Below, piece after piece: positions 6,188 through 6,641 of a DNA stretch of 6,641 bases. The stretch spans positions 1 to 6,641 of the forward strand of contig JAJPXA010000231.1 of the NCBI GenBank assembly GCA_021205715.1, read 5' to 3'. Source of the DNA: Bacillota bacterium (lineage in GTDB: Bacteria > Bacillota > Clostridia > UBA1381). The notes beneath the pieces were generated by a model. That model was not told the origin of the DNA, ran no database searches, and saw only the letters and a list, made by a program, of their open reading frames with translations. The position numbers and the translations under genes are program-made. Positions within the stretch are counted from its first letter, which is position 1. Every line of letters starts with the position of its first letter.

Positions 6188-6641
6188 ATGAAAACTTTTG
6201 CTGTAATAGGATTGGGAAGATTCGGAAGAACTGTCGCGTCGCAGCTTTTTTCCATGGGCTATGAGGTTTTGGCGGTCGATATAAACGAGGAGCTTGTAAA
6301 CGACATATCGCCGTTTGTGACTTACGCGGCGGCGGCGGACGCAAAGGACGAGGCGGTTTTAAAGGAGCTGGGAGTCAGGAATTACGACTGCGCCGTCGTG
6401 GGAATTACCGAAAACCTTTCCGACAGTATTCTTATAACGCTTTTGCTAAAGGAAATGGGCGTAAAGCGTGTGCTGTGCAAGGCGCTGGATGAAAATCACA
6501 AAAAAATACTGGATAAAATAGGCGCGGATTATGTGATAATTCCCGAGGACGAGGTCGGCGTGAAAACGGCGCTGCATCTTGCCTCGAACAGCTTTTTCGA
6601 TTGGGCGGAGCTGTCGTCGAGATACGGCATCGGGGATATCG
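6188..6641 (+). CDS. ktrA: KtrA, RCK regulatory subunit (3' end outside window)
   Basis: KtrA is the cytoplasmic gating ring of the Ktr potassium system; ATP and ADP binding to its RCK_N domain switch KtrB between active and inactive states in studied members. The window holds the first 151 codons, with no stop before the edge; family members are about 215-225 residues, so roughly the last third is missing. The Rossmann fold begins with AVIGLGRFG (5-13), containing GLGRFG, and continues to VDINEE (30-35) with ribose-binding Asp31. KEMGVKRVLCKA (88-99) and KIGADYVIIPEDEVGVK (110-126) are typical of KtrA rather than TrkA. The expected RCK_C domain, which binds cyclic di-AMP in Staphylococcus KtrA, lies mostly beyond the edge, so that control cannot be judged. 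It follows ktrB by 18 bases in the same operon. Confidence 0.94.
   Translation, partial: MKTFAVIGLGRFGRTVASQLFSMGYEVLAVDINEELVNDISPFVTYAAAADAKDEAVLKELGVRNYDCAVVGITENLSDSILITLLLKEMGVKRVLCKALDENHKKILDKIGADYVIIPEDEVGVKTALHLASNSFFDWAELSSRYGIGDI

Overview
The window reads as chromosomal DNA from an anaerobic Firmicute, most likely of class Clostridia. This is inferred from the PlsY/GpsA pair of the acyl-phosphate phospholipid pathway, Bacillus-type KtrB and KtrA proteins, AGGAGG-like ribosome binding sites, a consensus sigma-A type promoter, and a mixed codon style rich in GCG, TCG and ACG together with ATA isoleucine codons. No 16S or other taxonomic marker is present, so the rank below phylum is a guess.

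Layout: bases 1-244 are AT-rich and hold no convincing gene, but carry a near-perfect promoter (146-174) and a short leader. Six genes then run on the plus strand with almost no gaps: plsY (245-931), gpsA (1000-1989), trkA (1986-3338, 4-base ATGA overlap with gpsA), trkH (3355-4794), ktrB (about 4835-6169, upper start limit 4811) and ktrA (6188 to the window edge, 3' end missing). The gaps are 68 bases between plsY and gpsA, 16 bases between trkA and trkH, about 16-40 bases before ktrB depending on its start, and 18 bases before ktrA. No rho-independent terminator is visible inside the run, so it is probably one operon that continues past base 6641.

Function: GpsA makes sn-glycerol 3-phosphate and PlsY acylates it to lysophosphatidic acid, the first steps of membrane phospholipid synthesis. 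The other four genes encode two complete-looking potassium uptake systems from two branches of the same superfamily: the TrkA/TrkH pair and the KtrB/KtrA pair, arranged as regulator-channel-channel-regulator. Each pair joins a membrane channel subunit to a cytoplasmic nucleotide-sensing RCK protein.

All six genes belong to well-known families and I see no undescribed protein system. The most interesting signals concern regulation and arrangement: a perfect 7-bp hairpin between the ktrB Shine-Dalgarno sequence and a plausible TTG start, the side-by-side Trk and Ktr systems, and a leader hairpin that places the plsY ribosome binding site in its loop. No RNA genes, CRISPR arrays, insertion sequences or attachment sites were found.
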